NCBI GenBank assembly: GCA_002439735.1
Contig: DJPG01000086.1
Location: forward strand, 1 to 11,451
DNA length: 11,451 nt
Direction of reading: 5' to 3'
Origin: Firmicutes bacterium UBA6418
GTDB taxonomy: Bacteria > Bacillota > Clostridia > Peptostreptococcales > Anaerovoracaceae
Numbering within the stretch: position 1 is the first letter of the stretch; each line of letters starts with the position of its first letter. The notes beneath the pieces are model-generated. The model had not been told where the DNA came from. It worked only from the letters and a program-made list of their open reading frames with translations, and ran no database searches. Of the stretch, positions 1 to 8,078 are shown piece by piece. The translations under genes were made by a program, and so were the position numbers.

Positions 1-493
1 GCATATCGGCGACCAGTATTTTTTTGAGGCCCGGGAAAAGCGTCAGCATAGCTGCGATCTGGAAAGCCGCCTGATTTCCCGCACCCAGTACGAACAAGGT
101 CTCGGACTCCGGCCGTGCCAGATACTTCGCGCCGATCGCGCCTGCCGCGCCGGTCCGAAGACCCGTGATGTAGCCACCGTCAAGGATCCCGATCGGCAGA
201 CCGTTGGTCGCGTCAAAGACCACGATCACCCCGACCAGATCCGGCAGTCCCTTTTCCTTGTTCGCCCCGAACCAGGACACGGTCTTGTGCCCGAAGATCT
301 TCGCGCCTTTGAGGTAGCCGGACTTGATATCCATGTCTGCGTGACCCGGATCAAATTCATAGAAGGTCGTCGGCCATACGACCGTATCTCCCTCGCTTTT
401 CAGCTTGTACACTTCTTCGACACACGCAATGACAGACTGCATCTCAATAACCTGCATGATGTCTTCTTTACTGAGTACTTTAATGTTAAACAT
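1..493 (-). CDS. Ornithine cyclodeaminase / mu-crystallin family protein, N-terminal part (C-terminus off window)
   Basis: Only the first 164 codons are inside the window. The start is the ATG at 491-493 with AAAGGAG six bases upstream. The protein begins MFNIKVLSKEDI and shows family hallmarks: a lysine in GHKTVSW (K70), the TGLRTGAAGAI segment (about 110-120, R113) that contacts the substrate carboxylate, and the start of the Rossmann NAD(P) fold at LGAGNQAAFQI (about 136-146). Members either deaminate and cyclise ornithine to proline or act as NAD(P)-dependent imine reductases/amino-acid dehydrogenases (archaeal alanine dehydrogenase, SbnB, ketimine reductase). The sequence alone does not choose among these. 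It lies downstream of two aminotransferases on the same strand, 119 nt from the nearer one, suggesting a shared amino-acid pathway. Family call is confident; substrate unknown. Confidence 0.88.
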   Translation of the reverse strand, partial: MFNIKVLSKEDIMQVIEMQSVIACVEEVYKLKSEGDTVVWPTTFYEFDPGHADMDIKSGYLKGAKIFGHKTVSWFGANKEKGLPDLVGVIVVFDATNGLPIGILDGGYITGLRTGAAGAIGAKYLARPESETLFVLGAGNQAAFQIAAMLTLFPGLKKILVADM

Positions 494-574
494 ACTTGCT
501 CCTTTCTCTTATGCTCCGGTCGCCTCCTGCATGTACGCAGCAAGACGCAATGCCATGTACCGCAGCCCGGCTCT

Positions 575-611
575 AAAAAACAAAAAGCATGGAAGCGGAT
601 TCCTCTTCCGC
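575..611 (-). terminator. Candidate intrinsic terminator or attenuator after the second aminotransferase
   Basis: On the minus strand, right after the aminotransferase stop codon, a short hairpin (GGAAG/CTTCC, or alternatively GCGGA/TCCGC, at 591-611) is followed by a T-rich run (five T, G, six T at 575-587). The stem is only five base pairs, so partial termination is more likely than full. It could lower expression of the downstream cyclodeaminase-like gene relative to the aminotransferases. Confidence 0.45.
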
Positions 612-612
612 A

Positions 613-1779
613 TTATTTTCCAAACAGTGTCATGCGCCCGATCCGCGCAAAGGCCTCTTCGATGGCGGCCTTGTCCACCGTGCAGGCGATACGCAGATAG
701 CCCTCGCCGCAGGCGCCGAACGCGTTGCCCGGCAGCATCAGCACATGCGCTTCCTGCAGGATCCGCGCGGCGGCTTCTTCGGAGGTCAGCCCGGTCTCTT
801 TGATATTGATGAACAGGTAAAAGCTGCCCTTCGGCGGCGTCAGCACATGCATCTTCGGGATCCGGTTGATGCAGTCTGCCGCAAAGAACATGCGCTCCCG
901 AAACGTCTCCACCAGCGCAGGCTGCACTTCTTCCCGATGCTGCAAAGCATACAATGCAGCCCGCTGCGACACGGACGGTGCCGTAAATACCACGTTCTCA
1001 TTGATCTGCTGCACGACGCGGATGATCGGCTCCGGCGCGACAATGCAGCCGACCCGCCAGCCCGTCATCACAAAGTCCTTCGAAAAGCTGTTCAGCGTGA
1101 TCGTGCGCTCCGCCATGCCCGGCAGGCTCGCAAACGGCACGAACGGGTGCTGGTAGCTGTACGCCGTATAGATCTCATCGCTGATGACGATCAGATCATA
1201 GGCTTCGGCGATGCGCGCGATCTCCCGCATCGTTTCTGTCGTTAAGCAGTTTCCGGTCGGATTGTTCGGTGAATTGATGATCAGCGCCTTCGTCCGCTCG
1301 GTGATCAGGCTTTCCAGCCTTTCGATATTTACCTGAAAGTCTTCCTCTTCATAGGTCGCCAGTTCCACCGGAATGCCGCGCGCCAGTTCCACCTGCTGCG
1401 GATACGGCGTGAAATACGGCGCCTGCAGGATCACCTCGTCACCGTCGTCGAGAATGGCTTCCAGCGCCAGATACATGCCCAGACAAGCCGAGGCGGTGAC
1501 AAACACTTCTTCATCGCGCACCGGCATGCCGAAATTCTTTTCGTAATAGCGGCAGATCTCTGCCCGCAGCTCCGGATCCCCGCGAAAATCCGTATATTTG
1601 GTATGTCCGGCCTTGGCATCGCAAAACGCCGCCTCGATGATCGGCTCCGGCGTGGTCATGTCCGGATCACCCAGACTCAGATTGATCACATCGTCGAAGC
1701 TTTTCGCCATCTCGTCCGACTGCCCCATCGCCGTGGACTGGTCTTTCCAATATCGTTTGGCAATAAATTTATGTTTCAT
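613..1779 (-). CDS. Pyridoxal-phosphate aminotransferase, class I/II (AspC-like)
   Basis: A 388-residue fold-type I PLP enzyme, full length for the family. Motifs seen: LSLGDPDMTTPEP near the N-terminus, NNPTG at 172-176 (PLP-binding Asn), SDEIYTAY at 200-207 (Asp201 for the pyridine nitrogen, Tyr204), SFSKDFVMTGWRVG at 231-244 with Lys234 as the Schiff-base lysine, and GYLRIA with Arg363 for the substrate carboxylate. The reaction should be transfer of an amino group between an amino acid and a 2-oxo acid in the cytoplasm. The substrate is not readable; aspartate, aromatic, alanine and branched-chain enzymes all share this architecture. The ATG at 1777-1779 has AAGGAG eight bases upstream. 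It lies 28 nt behind another aminotransferase and is almost certainly co-transcribed with it. Confidence 0.93.
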   Translation of the reverse strand: MKHKFIAKRYWKDQSTAMGQSDEMAKSFDDVINLSLGDPDMTTPEPIIEAAFCDAKAGHTKYTDFRGDPELRAEICRYYEKNFGMPVRDEEVFVTASACLGMYLALEAILDDGDEVILQAPYFTPYPQQVELARGIPVELATYEEEDFQVNIERLESLITERTKALIINSPNNPTGNCLTTETMREIARIAEAYDLIVISDEIYTAYSYQHPFVPFASLPGMAERTITLNSFSKDFVMTGWRVGCIVAPEPIIRVVQQINENVVFTAPSVSQRAALYALQHREEVQPALVETFRERMFFAADCINRIPKMHVLTPPKGSFYLFINIKETGLTSEEAAARILQEAHVLMLPGNAFGACGEGYLRIACTVDKAAIEEAFARIGRMTLFGK

Positions 1780-1807
1780 CGCCCGTTCTCCTTGTTTCCT
1801 GTATTCT

Positions 1808-2929
1808 CTAGTTTTCTCTTAAAAATTCCGCGAATTTTTCCAGTCCCTGCGCCAGCAGCTTGGAGTCGAACGCGTAACCGATGCGCACGCAGTCCTCCAT
1901 CTCAAAGCAGGAACCCGGCGTAAACAGCAGCCCTTTTTCACGGATCAGACGCACGCACAGGTCGTAGGACGGAAGATCCTTATCGTAATATACCAGCGCG
2001 GTCGTGCCCGCTACCGGCTTCACATAATGCACGCCCGGCGTCTCCTGTACCCACTTGTCCAGAATTTCGCGGTTCTTCAAAAGGATCGCGCGGTTCCGAT
2101 CAAAGATCTTTTTCTTATGCGCAAGCGCCAGGCTCGCCAGCATATCGTCCAGTACGCCACAGCTGATCGTATCGTAGTCCCTGCGTTCGTGGATCTGGTG
2201 GATCAGATCCATGTCGCGGGTCGCGATCCAGCCCATGCGCAGGCCGGCCAGCGAAAAGATCTTCGACATGCTGCCGACGGAGATTCCTTTTTCATACAAG
2301 TCGACGATGGAGTGCATGTAGCTGCCGTCCTCGGAGATCCCTCTGTAGACCTCGTCGCAGAGGATATAGGCGTCCACGCTTCTGGCGATCTCGACCATTT
2401 CTTCCATGGCTTCTTTCGGGATCCAGGAACCGGTCGGGTTGTCCGGATTATTGAGCGTGATCATCTTGGTGTTTTCGTCAACAAGGGACTTTAGTTCCTC
2501 AATATCCGGCAGGAAATCGTTCTCCGGGCGCAGCTGCAGGATCCGCACCTCTGCTCCGATGGATTCCGGGATTGAATAATGCTGCTGGTAGGTCGGCATC
2601 ACGCAGACCATATTGTCCTTCGCTTCGATCAGCGTCGTGATAACCTGATTGTTCGCGCCGATCGCGCCGTGCGTCGGTACCACGTTCTCCGGCTTGAGAT
2701 CTTCGTAAAGTCCGGCGACGCCCTCCAGATACTGCGGTGAACCGAAAATATGACCGTAAGTCAGGCGCGTATCCTTTAAGCTCTTCAGGAAGGTGTCCGG
2801 ATCCTCGCCGCACAGAGTCAAAAGCTCCCCGATCTTCAGCGAATCGATGCAGGTCTCGCCCAGATTGTATACCGCATCATCCTCAAATTCATTCATCCAA
2901 CGTTCTACTTTAAAAGTTTTGATCTTCAT
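1808..2929 (-). CDS. Pyridoxal-phosphate aminotransferase, class I/II, divergent from its neighbour
   Basis: A 373-residue fold-type I PLP enzyme, first gene of the leftward cluster. Motifs: YGHIFGSPQYLEG at 58-70 (substrate/PLP phosphate region), NNPDNPTG at 160-167, CDEVYRG at 191-197 (Asp192, Tyr195), SMSKIFSLAGLRMGW at 220-234 with Lys223 as the PLP lysine, and VRIGYAF with Arg349 for the carboxylate. It differs clearly from the downstream aminotransferase, so the pair is not a recent tandem duplication. The short N-terminus and SMSKIFSLAGLR motif recall the group that includes capreomycidine-synthase-like enzymes, by memory only. The ATG at 2927-2929 is preferred over an in-frame GTG at 2939-2941, because the AAAGGTGG ribosome site sits eight bases before the ATG and would overlap the GTG. 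Substrate unknown. Confidence 0.92.
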   Translation of the reverse strand: MKIKTFKVERWMNEFEDDAVYNLGETCIDSLKIGELLTLCGEDPDTFLKSLKDTRLTYGHIFGSPQYLEGVAGLYEDLKPENVVPTHGAIGANNQVITTLIEAKDNMVCVMPTYQQHYSIPESIGAEVRILQLRPENDFLPDIEELKSLVDENTKMITLNNPDNPTGSWIPKEAMEEMVEIARSVDAYILCDEVYRGISEDGSYMHSIVDLYEKGISVGSMSKIFSLAGLRMGWIATRDMDLIHQIHERRDYDTISCGVLDDMLASLALAHKKKIFDRNRAILLKNREILDKWVQETPGVHYVKPVAGTTALVYYDKDLPSYDLCVRLIREKGLLFTPGSCFEMEDCVRIGYAFDSKLLAQGLEKFAEFLREN

Positions 2930-3037
2930 CTTGTAAACCACCTTTCCGTTTCGGTTTTTTTCTTATCTTTTCTTATTTTGTCTACCCGTTTGTGCTTTGC
3001 CGATGCATGCTCACAGTTATGCACCCTCCATGCCCTT

Positions 3038-3066
3038 ATTGTACCTCAAACTTTCTTCCATGTTTT
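3038..3066 (-). promoter_or_regulatory. Possible promoter for the aminotransferase cluster
   Basis: On the minus strand a TACAAT box (3038-3043) lies about 110 nt upstream of the 2929 start. At 17-nt spacing the -35 is poor (AAAACA, 3061-3066); a better TTTACA at 3067-3072 is 23 nt away, too far. The surroundings are AT-rich. A weak -35 would fit a promoter that needs an activator such as the divergent PucR protein, but this is inference. Confidence 0.3.
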
Positions 3067-3105
3067 TGTAAATTTCAAAAAAATTATATATTTATTTTTT
3101 ATTTT

Positions 3106-3135
3106 ATACAAATTCCTTGCAAGCTATGCTATACT
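3106..3135 (+). promoter_or_regulatory. Extended -10 promoter of the PucR-type regulator gene
   Basis: TGCTATACT at 3127-3135 is a TGn-TATACT extended -10 box. No good -35 is present (ATACAA-like at about 3106-3111), which is usual for extended -10 promoters. A strongly A/T-rich tract (about 3061-3107) lies directly upstream and could act as an UP element. Transcription would start near 3142, giving a leader of about 95 nt that contains the GATGC(A/G)GC boxes. Confidence 0.5.
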
Positions 3136-3153
3136 GACAGCAGACACTCGGTC

Positions 3154-3201
3154 GATGCGGCGACACGGTGATGCAGCAACGTGATGATGCGGCGGCGCAG
3201 G
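3154..3201 (+). repeat. Three GATGC(A/G)GC boxes with exact 16-bp period in the regulator leader
   Basis: GATGCGGCG (3154-3162), GATGCAGCA (3170-3178) and GATGCGGCG (3186-3194) begin exactly 16 bp apart, downstream of the extended -10 box and 34 nt before the regulator start codon. Sequence between the boxes is not conserved, which argues for selection on the boxes or for decay of an old tandem repeat. The position would suit an autoregulatory operator. No such site is known to me for this family. Confidence 0.5.
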
Positions 3202-3235
3202 CTTACCCGGGAAAATATGTGATACGGAGGTTTTT

Positions 3236-4405
3236 ATGGCGCTTACAATCAAAGATATTCTACAACTGCAAAGTCTGCACAGTTTCCGGCTGCATGCCGG
3301 GCAGAAAGGCTTGTCCCGTTACGTTGTTTCGGCCGGGATCGGCGACTATGAGTTTTGTCCCGATATCGACTACCCGCGCGAAACCGCGTTTGAGGCGGAC
3401 AGTCTGATCCTCTCCAGCCTGCTTTTTGCGAAAGGTCGGCCGGAGCTCCTGCTGCCGGCTGTGCAGCAGCTTTACAAGGCCGGCGTTTCGGGTCTGGCCT
3501 ACAAAACGGTGATCTTCCATGCGCTGCCGGAGGACGTGCGCACGTTCTGCGACGCGCATGCGTTCCCATTGTTCAGCTTCGGCAGCGACGCCTATTTTGA
3601 AAACATCATCTATGAGGTCATGAACGCTGTCCGCGCGGACGATACCGATCTGTTGACCGAATCCAAGATCCGCCGCATGCTCGCGGGTGACTTTCCGAAA
3701 TCCCAGGTTACCCTGCTTGCCAAAAGCCTTTCCCTTGCCTTTAAGCCGCATGTCATGGGCGTCTACATCAAAGCCGGAGGTGACGCAGCGGGCCGCGATA
3801 CCTTTTATCCGCATGCGGCCCGCTGCCTCAAAAATCTCTATCTCAACCGCAACCTCAACGACAAGGCTCTGCTTTGCCTATACGAGGGCGGTCTCTTTGC
3901 CCTGCTGACCGCCCACCAGCCGAAGCCGGAGACCTTCGAAGTCATCCTCACGCAGCTTCTGGATTTTTTGCATTACGAAGAAACGCCGCTCTGTGTCTGC
4001 CGCAGCGACATTCATCTGCCATATGAGGCGTTGGATCTCTGTTTCCGCGAAAGCTATCAGGCCTATCTGGCCTCCGCAGCTGAAGGCCGCAGCTTTGCCG
4101 CCTACCGCGAGATCGGCACCTATCGCTTCCTGATCCCGCAGCGAGAAAGCGAAAGTATGCAGGACTACGCGGCCTCCATCCTCGCGCCCCTGCTGGCCAA
4201 GCCGGAATATTTTGAGACCGCCCGGCAGCTCGTGCTCTGCGGCGGCGACCTGCTGCGCACCGCAGAACACTTCCGCTGCCACCAGAATACCATCCGCTAT
4301 CGCCTGCAAAAAATCAAAGCCCTGCTCGGTTTCGAAAACGAAACCGAACAGGACTTCTACGCGATTCTCGCCGTCGCCGTGCGCCTGCATCTGCTACAGG
4401 CATAA
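3236..4405 (+). CDS. PucR-family transcriptional regulator (PucR domain plus C-terminal HTH)
   Basis: A 389-residue protein with PucR-family layout. The N-terminal PucR-like ligand domain (about 5-125) starts LTIKDILQLQSLHSFRLHAG and contains VSAGIGDYEF. A middle CdaR/GGDEF-like region spans about 135-300. The C-terminal HTH_30 domain covers about 330-389, including LRTAEHFRCHQNTIRYRLQKI, the typical recognition helix segment. Relatives respond to metabolites of nitrogen or amino-acid catabolism (PucR for purines, AdeR for alanine, PutR for proline in Bacillus). The ATG at 3236-3238 follows an ACGGAGG ribosome site with five spacer bases. It is divergent from the aminotransferase/cyclodeaminase cluster across about 300 nt, so it is the likely regulator of that cluster. 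Ligand unknown. Confidence 0.9.
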   Translation: MALTIKDILQLQSLHSFRLHAGQKGLSRYVVSAGIGDYEFCPDIDYPRETAFEADSLILSSLLFAKGRPELLLPAVQQLYKAGVSGLAYKTVIFHALPEDVRTFCDAHAFPLFSFGSDAYFENIIYEVMNAVRADDTDLLTESKIRRMLAGDFPKSQVTLLAKSLSLAFKPHVMGVYIKAGGDAAGRDTFYPHAARCLKNLYLNRNLNDKALLCLYEGGLFALLTAHQPKPETFEVILTQLLDFLHYEETPLCVCRSDIHLPYEALDLCFRESYQAYLASAAEGRSFAAYREIGTYRFLIPQRESESMQDYAASILAPLLAKPEYFETARQLVLCGGDLLRTAEHFRCHQNTIRYRLQKIKALLGFENETEQDFYAILAVAVRLHLLQA

Positions 4406-4431
4406 TGGGGAATTCTTACCGTATATACCGA

Positions 4432-4464
4432 AAAGAGGCTGCTGCTTCACGCAGTAACCTCTTT
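4432..4464. terminator. Hairpin between convergent genes, possible bidirectional terminator
   Basis: AAAGAGG (4432-4438) pairs with CCTCTTT (4458-4464). With the inner TGCTGC/GCAGTA pairing this gives about 14 base pairs with one mismatch, one G-T pair and a five-base loop. It lies in the 94-nt gap between the stop codons of the rightward regulator and the leftward reductase. The stem ends in A/T runs on both sides, but no long T tract follows immediately (rightward a T-rich stretch appears near 4485-4498), so efficiency is uncertain. Confidence 0.5.
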
Positions 4465-4499
4465 ACAATATCATATGCAAATGTGTTTTTTATTTTCTT

Positions 4500-5594
4500 C
4501 TACGCTTCCTTCAGCTTCTCCGACAGTTCTTTCAAGTAGTGCGGGATATCGATCTGCTGCGGACAGACTTTTTTGCAGCTACCGCAGGCAATGCAGTCCC
4601 AAGGCTTCTTGCCTTTTTCGACGCCGCCGATAGCCATGCTCGTGTACCAGGCCAGACTCTGCGGATTAAAGGTAATCTGATTGTACTGGTTCATCATGTA
4701 CGGAATGTCGATGCCCTTTGGGCAGTAAGTCGTGCAGTAGCGACAGGCCGTGCACGGCACGCCCTTCGTCATTTCCTTTGCCTTGGCGTAAAGCGTCTCT
4801 TTTTCGGCATCGTCCATCGGCTCACTGGTCTCAAAGATGCGGATATTATCCTGCATCTGCTCCATGTTTGACATGCCGGAAAGGATCGTTACGATGCCCG
4901 GGATCGACTGCAGATAACGGAAACAGATTTCCGCTCCGCCTGCCGGTCCGACCAGTGTGCCGCCCCGGAGCGGTTCCATAACAAGGATCGGGATCTTCTT
5001 TTCGTTTAAGATCCGAACCTTCTCCTTGGCCTCCTGGAAATTCCAGTCCAGCCAGTTGAGCTGGATCTGGCAAAACTCGATCACATCCTCATAGGCGTCT
5101 AAAAAACGTTTGAAGCATGCAATACCGGAATGGTCGGAGTAGCCCAGATGCTTGATGCGCCCTGCCTCACGCTCGCTGACCAGATATTCCTTGACGCCGA
5201 ACTCCGGATTCAGATAATTCTCGATATTGTATTCGCACACATTGTGAAAAAGATAAAAGTCAAAGTATGAAGTCTGAAGTTTTTCGAGCTGCTTGGCGAA
5301 AATCTCTTTGACCTTCGGGAAATTGTTTCGGTCGTACCCCGGGAACTTGGTCGTCAAGTGAAAGCTTTCCCGCGGATAACGGCTGAGCGCCTTGCCGGTC
5401 ACCAACTCCGCATTGCCTTCGTGATAGCCCCATGCCGTGTCAAAATAGTTGATGCCGTGATGATAGGCATAGTCGAACATTTCCAGCGCTTTTTCCTCAT
5501 CGATCTGCGCATTGACGCCGTCCACGACCGGAAGCCGCATGGTACCCATGCCCAACTGCGAAATTCTTTCTCCCCTAAAATCTGTGTAGATCAT
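4500..5594 (-). CDS. Aldo/keto reductase with C-terminal double 4Fe-4S (ferredoxin-type) domain
   Basis: A 364-residue protein. The N-terminal two-thirds is an aldo/keto reductase barrel with the catalytic tetrad visible: Asp52 and Tyr57 in YFDTAWGYHEGNAE, Lys83 in TTKFPGY, His117 in YLFHN. The C-terminus carries two CxxCxxCxxxCP clusters (Cys281/284/287/291 and Cys334/337/340/344), each suited to a 4Fe-4S centre. Clostridial proteins of this layout are annotated as aldo/keto reductase with 4Fe-4S domain; electrons may pass between ferredoxin-like clusters and NAD(P)H. The carbonyl substrate is unknown. The ATG at 5592-5594 has GGAGG seven bases upstream and begins the conserved MIYTDFRGERISQLGMG. 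It follows phosphoketolase by 106 nt on the same strand, so co-transcription is plausible. Confidence 0.92.
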   Translation of the reverse strand: MIYTDFRGERISQLGMGTMRLPVVDGVNAQIDEEKALEMFDYAYHHGINYFDTAWGYHEGNAELVTGKALSRYPRESFHLTTKFPGYDRNNFPKVKEIFAKQLEKLQTSYFDFYLFHNVCEYNIENYLNPEFGVKEYLVSEREAGRIKHLGYSDHSGIACFKRFLDAYEDVIEFCQIQLNWLDWNFQEAKEKVRILNEKKIPILVMEPLRGGTLVGPAGGAEICFRYLQSIPGIVTILSGMSNMEQMQDNIRIFETSEPMDDAEKETLYAKAKEMTKGVPCTACRYCTTYCPKGIDIPYMMNQYNQITFNPQSLAWYTSMAIGGVEKGKKPWDCIACGSCKKVCPQQIDIPHYLKELSEKLKEA

Positions 5595-5700
5595 CTTGTT
5601 TCCTCCGTTTACTGTATTCGAGATTGCAGCAGAGACAGGAATTACCCATCTGATGCTCTCCGCCCCTGCCTGCGATTTCATGCTGAATCTTCCGTTAGCA

Positions 5701-8049
5701 CTAATGCCACTGCCACGCGAGCACTTCCGGCAGATCCTGCCCGTACTCGGCAATGTAGTTCTTATGTTTTACCAAAAGATCGTTCATTTCCTGATTCAGA
5801 TGTCCGGCTCGATTGCCAAGCTGCGGCAGATGTTTGAGCGCCTCCTTGACTAAACTGAAGCGGTCGATATGATTCTGCACGCGCATATCGAACGCCGTTG
5901 TAATCGTACCCTCTTCCAGATAGCCATGTACGAAGAAATTCTGCTCATTGTGTCTGCCATGCGTCAGTTCGTGGATCAGCTTCGGATAGCCGTGGAACGC
6001 GAAGACCACCGGCTTGTCCTTGGTGAACAACGAGTCGAACTCCGCGTCGGTCAGCCCGTGCGGATGCAGGGTGTTCGACTGCAGCTTCATCAGGTCCACC
6101 ACGTTCACGAAACGGATCTTGAGCTCCGGCAGGTGATCCTTGAGGATCGTGGTCGCCGCCAGCGCCTCGACCGTCGGCGTATCGCCGCAGCAAGCCATGA
6201 CCAGATCCGGCTCCGCGTCCTGATCGGTGCTCGCCCAGTCCCAGATGCCGACGCCCTGCGTGCAGTGCACGACAGCCTGCTCCATGGTCAGCCACTGCAT
6301 GCTCGGATGCTTGGATGCCACGATCACGTTGACGTAGTTCTTACTCTGGATACAGTGGTCGAAGCAGGAAAGCAGGCAGTTCGCGTCCGGCGGCAGATAC
6401 ATGCGGACAACATCCGCTTTTTTGTTTGCTACATGGTCGAGCATACCCGGATCCTGATGCGTAAAGCCGTTGTGATCCTGCTGCCATACGTTGGAGGTCA
6501 GGATCAGGTTCAAGGACGCGATCTTCTGTCTCCAGGGCAGCTGATTGCAGACCTTGAGCCATTTTGCATGCTGCGAGACCATTGAGTCGACGACACGGAT
6601 AAAGGACTCATAGCTGGCAAAGAACCCATGACGACCCGTCAGCAGGTAGCCCTCCAGCCAGCCCTCACACATGTGCTCGCTGAGATAGGAGTCCATGATG
6701 CGGCCCTCATGCGCAAGATCCTCGTCAAAGTCGTAGATTTTTCCCTGAAAATCTCTTTTTTCGACTTCAAAGGCCTTATATAAACGATTGGATTTCGATT
6801 CATCCGGCCCGAAAATGCGGAAATTGTGGTTTTCGCGGTTCAGCACCATCAAGTCTCTGACATAGCCGCCCAGTTCCAGCATATCCTGCGTCTTAACCGC
6901 GCCCGGACGCGGCACCTCAACCGCGTAATCCTTGAAGTCCGGAACGCGCAGATCACGCAGCAGCTTGCCGCCGTTGGTATGCGGGTTCGCGCTCATGCGG
7001 GCATCGCCCTCCGGCGCCAGTTCTCTGAGCTCTGGGATCAAGCGGTAATCGTCACTGAACAGTTCCTCCGGCCGGTAGCTGCGGAGCCATTCCTCCAGCT
7101 GTGCCAGATGCTCTTCCTTTTCCATGCTGATCGGTACCTGATGCGCGCGGAAGGTTCCTTCGATCGCTTTGCCGTCGACGATCTTCGGTCCGGTCCAGCC
7201 CTTCGGCGTCTCCAGAATGATCATCGGCCAGACCGGTCTTTCGATCACGCCCTCTTCTCTGGCCTTGCGCTGGATCTCCCGGATCTCCGCAATGCACTGA
7301 TCGACAGCTTCTGCCATCTTCTCGTGCATTTTCATCGGATCACTGCCGCTGACCACATACGGCTGCCAGCCGCAGCCCTTGAAGAACCACTCCCGTTCCT
7401 GCGGCGAGATCCGTGCGAACACGGTCGGATTGCTGATCTTGTACCCGTTCAGATGCAGGATCGGCAGCACCGCACCGTCATGCGCCGCGCTCAAAAATTT
7501 ATTGGAATGCCATGCCGTCGCCAACGGGCCGGTCTCTGCCTCCCCGTCGCCGACCACGCAGGCTGCGATCAGATCTGGATTATCAAAAACCGCGCCGAAC
7601 GCGTGCGCCAGCGAATAACCCAGCTCACCGCCTTCATTGATCGAGCCCGGTATTTCCGGCGCCACATGACTGGAGATCCCGCCCGGGAATGAAAACTGCT
7701 TGCAGAGCTTGGTCAGCCCTTCCTTATCCAGTCCGACATTCGGGTAAACTTCGCTGTACGTCCCCTCCAGATAGGCGTTGGAAACGAAAAAATTCCCGCC
7801 GTGACCCGGTCCCGAAAGCAGGATCATGTTCAGGCCGTATTCCTTGATGGCGCGGTTCATATGCACATAAACAAAGTTCTGTCCCGGCACCGTTCCCCAG
7901 TGTCCGACGATCTTTTTCTTGATATGTTCCCTGCGCAAAGGCTCCTTTAAGAGCGGATTATCCAGCAGATAAAGCTGTGCGGCGGATAAATAATTTGCGG
8001 CGCGCCAGTACGCGTCCATCTTTTGCAAATAGTCTTTGGATACTGTCAT
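5701..8049 (-). CDS. xfp: Phosphoketolase (xylulose-5-phosphate / fructose-6-phosphate)
   Basis: A 782-residue thiamine-diphosphate enzyme, close to the usual 780-830. It cleaves xylulose 5-phosphate (and often fructose 6-phosphate) with phosphate to acetyl phosphate plus glyceraldehyde 3-phosphate (or erythrose 4-phosphate) in the cytoplasm. Hallmarks: VGHWGTVPGQNF at 48-59 with the active-site His, LLSGPGHGG at 77-85, ELGYSLAHAFGAV at 142-154, and GDGEAETGPLATAWHSNKF from 167, the ThDP/metal-binding motif. The C-terminal phosphoketolase domain is intact (for example HGYLEEGTITTAFDMR). The ATG at 8047-8049 has GGGAGG upstream. It lies between a CobW/DUF1980-like gene (84 nt upstream) and an Fe-S aldo/keto reductase. 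An 8-bp perfect inverted repeat sits in its leader. Pentose versus dual specificity cannot be decided here. Confidence 0.97.
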   Translation of the reverse strand: MTVSKDYLQKMDAYWRAANYLSAAQLYLLDNPLLKEPLRREHIKKKIVGHWGTVPGQNFVYVHMNRAIKEYGLNMILLSGPGHGGNFFVSNAYLEGTYSEVYPNVGLDKEGLTKLCKQFSFPGGISSHVAPEIPGSINEGGELGYSLAHAFGAVFDNPDLIAACVVGDGEAETGPLATAWHSNKFLSAAHDGAVLPILHLNGYKISNPTVFARISPQEREWFFKGCGWQPYVVSGSDPMKMHEKMAEAVDQCIAEIREIQRKAREEGVIERPVWPMIILETPKGWTGPKIVDGKAIEGTFRAHQVPISMEKEEHLAQLEEWLRSYRPEELFSDDYRLIPELRELAPEGDARMSANPHTNGGKLLRDLRVPDFKDYAVEVPRPGAVKTQDMLELGGYVRDLMVLNRENHNFRIFGPDESKSNRLYKAFEVEKRDFQGKIYDFDEDLAHEGRIMDSYLSEHMCEGWLEGYLLTGRHGFFASYESFIRVVDSMVSQHAKWLKVCNQLPWRQKIASLNLILTSNVWQQDHNGFTHQDPGMLDHVANKKADVVRMYLPPDANCLLSCFDHCIQSKNYVNVIVASKHPSMQWLTMEQAVVHCTQGVGIWDWASTDQDAEPDLVMACCGDTPTVEALAATTILKDHLPELKIRFVNVVDLMKLQSNTLHPHGLTDAEFDSLFTKDKPVVFAFHGYPKLIHELTHGRHNEQNFFVHGYLEEGTITTAFDMRVQNHIDRFSLVKEALKHLPQLGNRAGHLNQEMNDLLVKHKNYIAEYGQDLPEVLAWQWH

Positions 8050-8078
8050 CTTTTTCCTCCCGTCTGATGATTTATGGC

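Noticed and set aside
589..1245. Plus-strand open frame opposite the second aminotransferase
   Set aside because: Antisense shadow; residue composition is Arg/His-rich and no start signals are present.
5595..5753. N-terminal extension of the aldo/keto reductase
   Set aside because: The extra 53 codons overlap the end of phosphoketolase, have no family similarity, and the internal ATG at 5592-5594 has a good GGAGG site and starts the conserved region.
5869..7692. Long plus-strand open frames (5869-6585 and 6826-7692)
   Set aside because: Both lie inside phosphoketolase, in antisense, with Arg/His-rich low-similarity translations.
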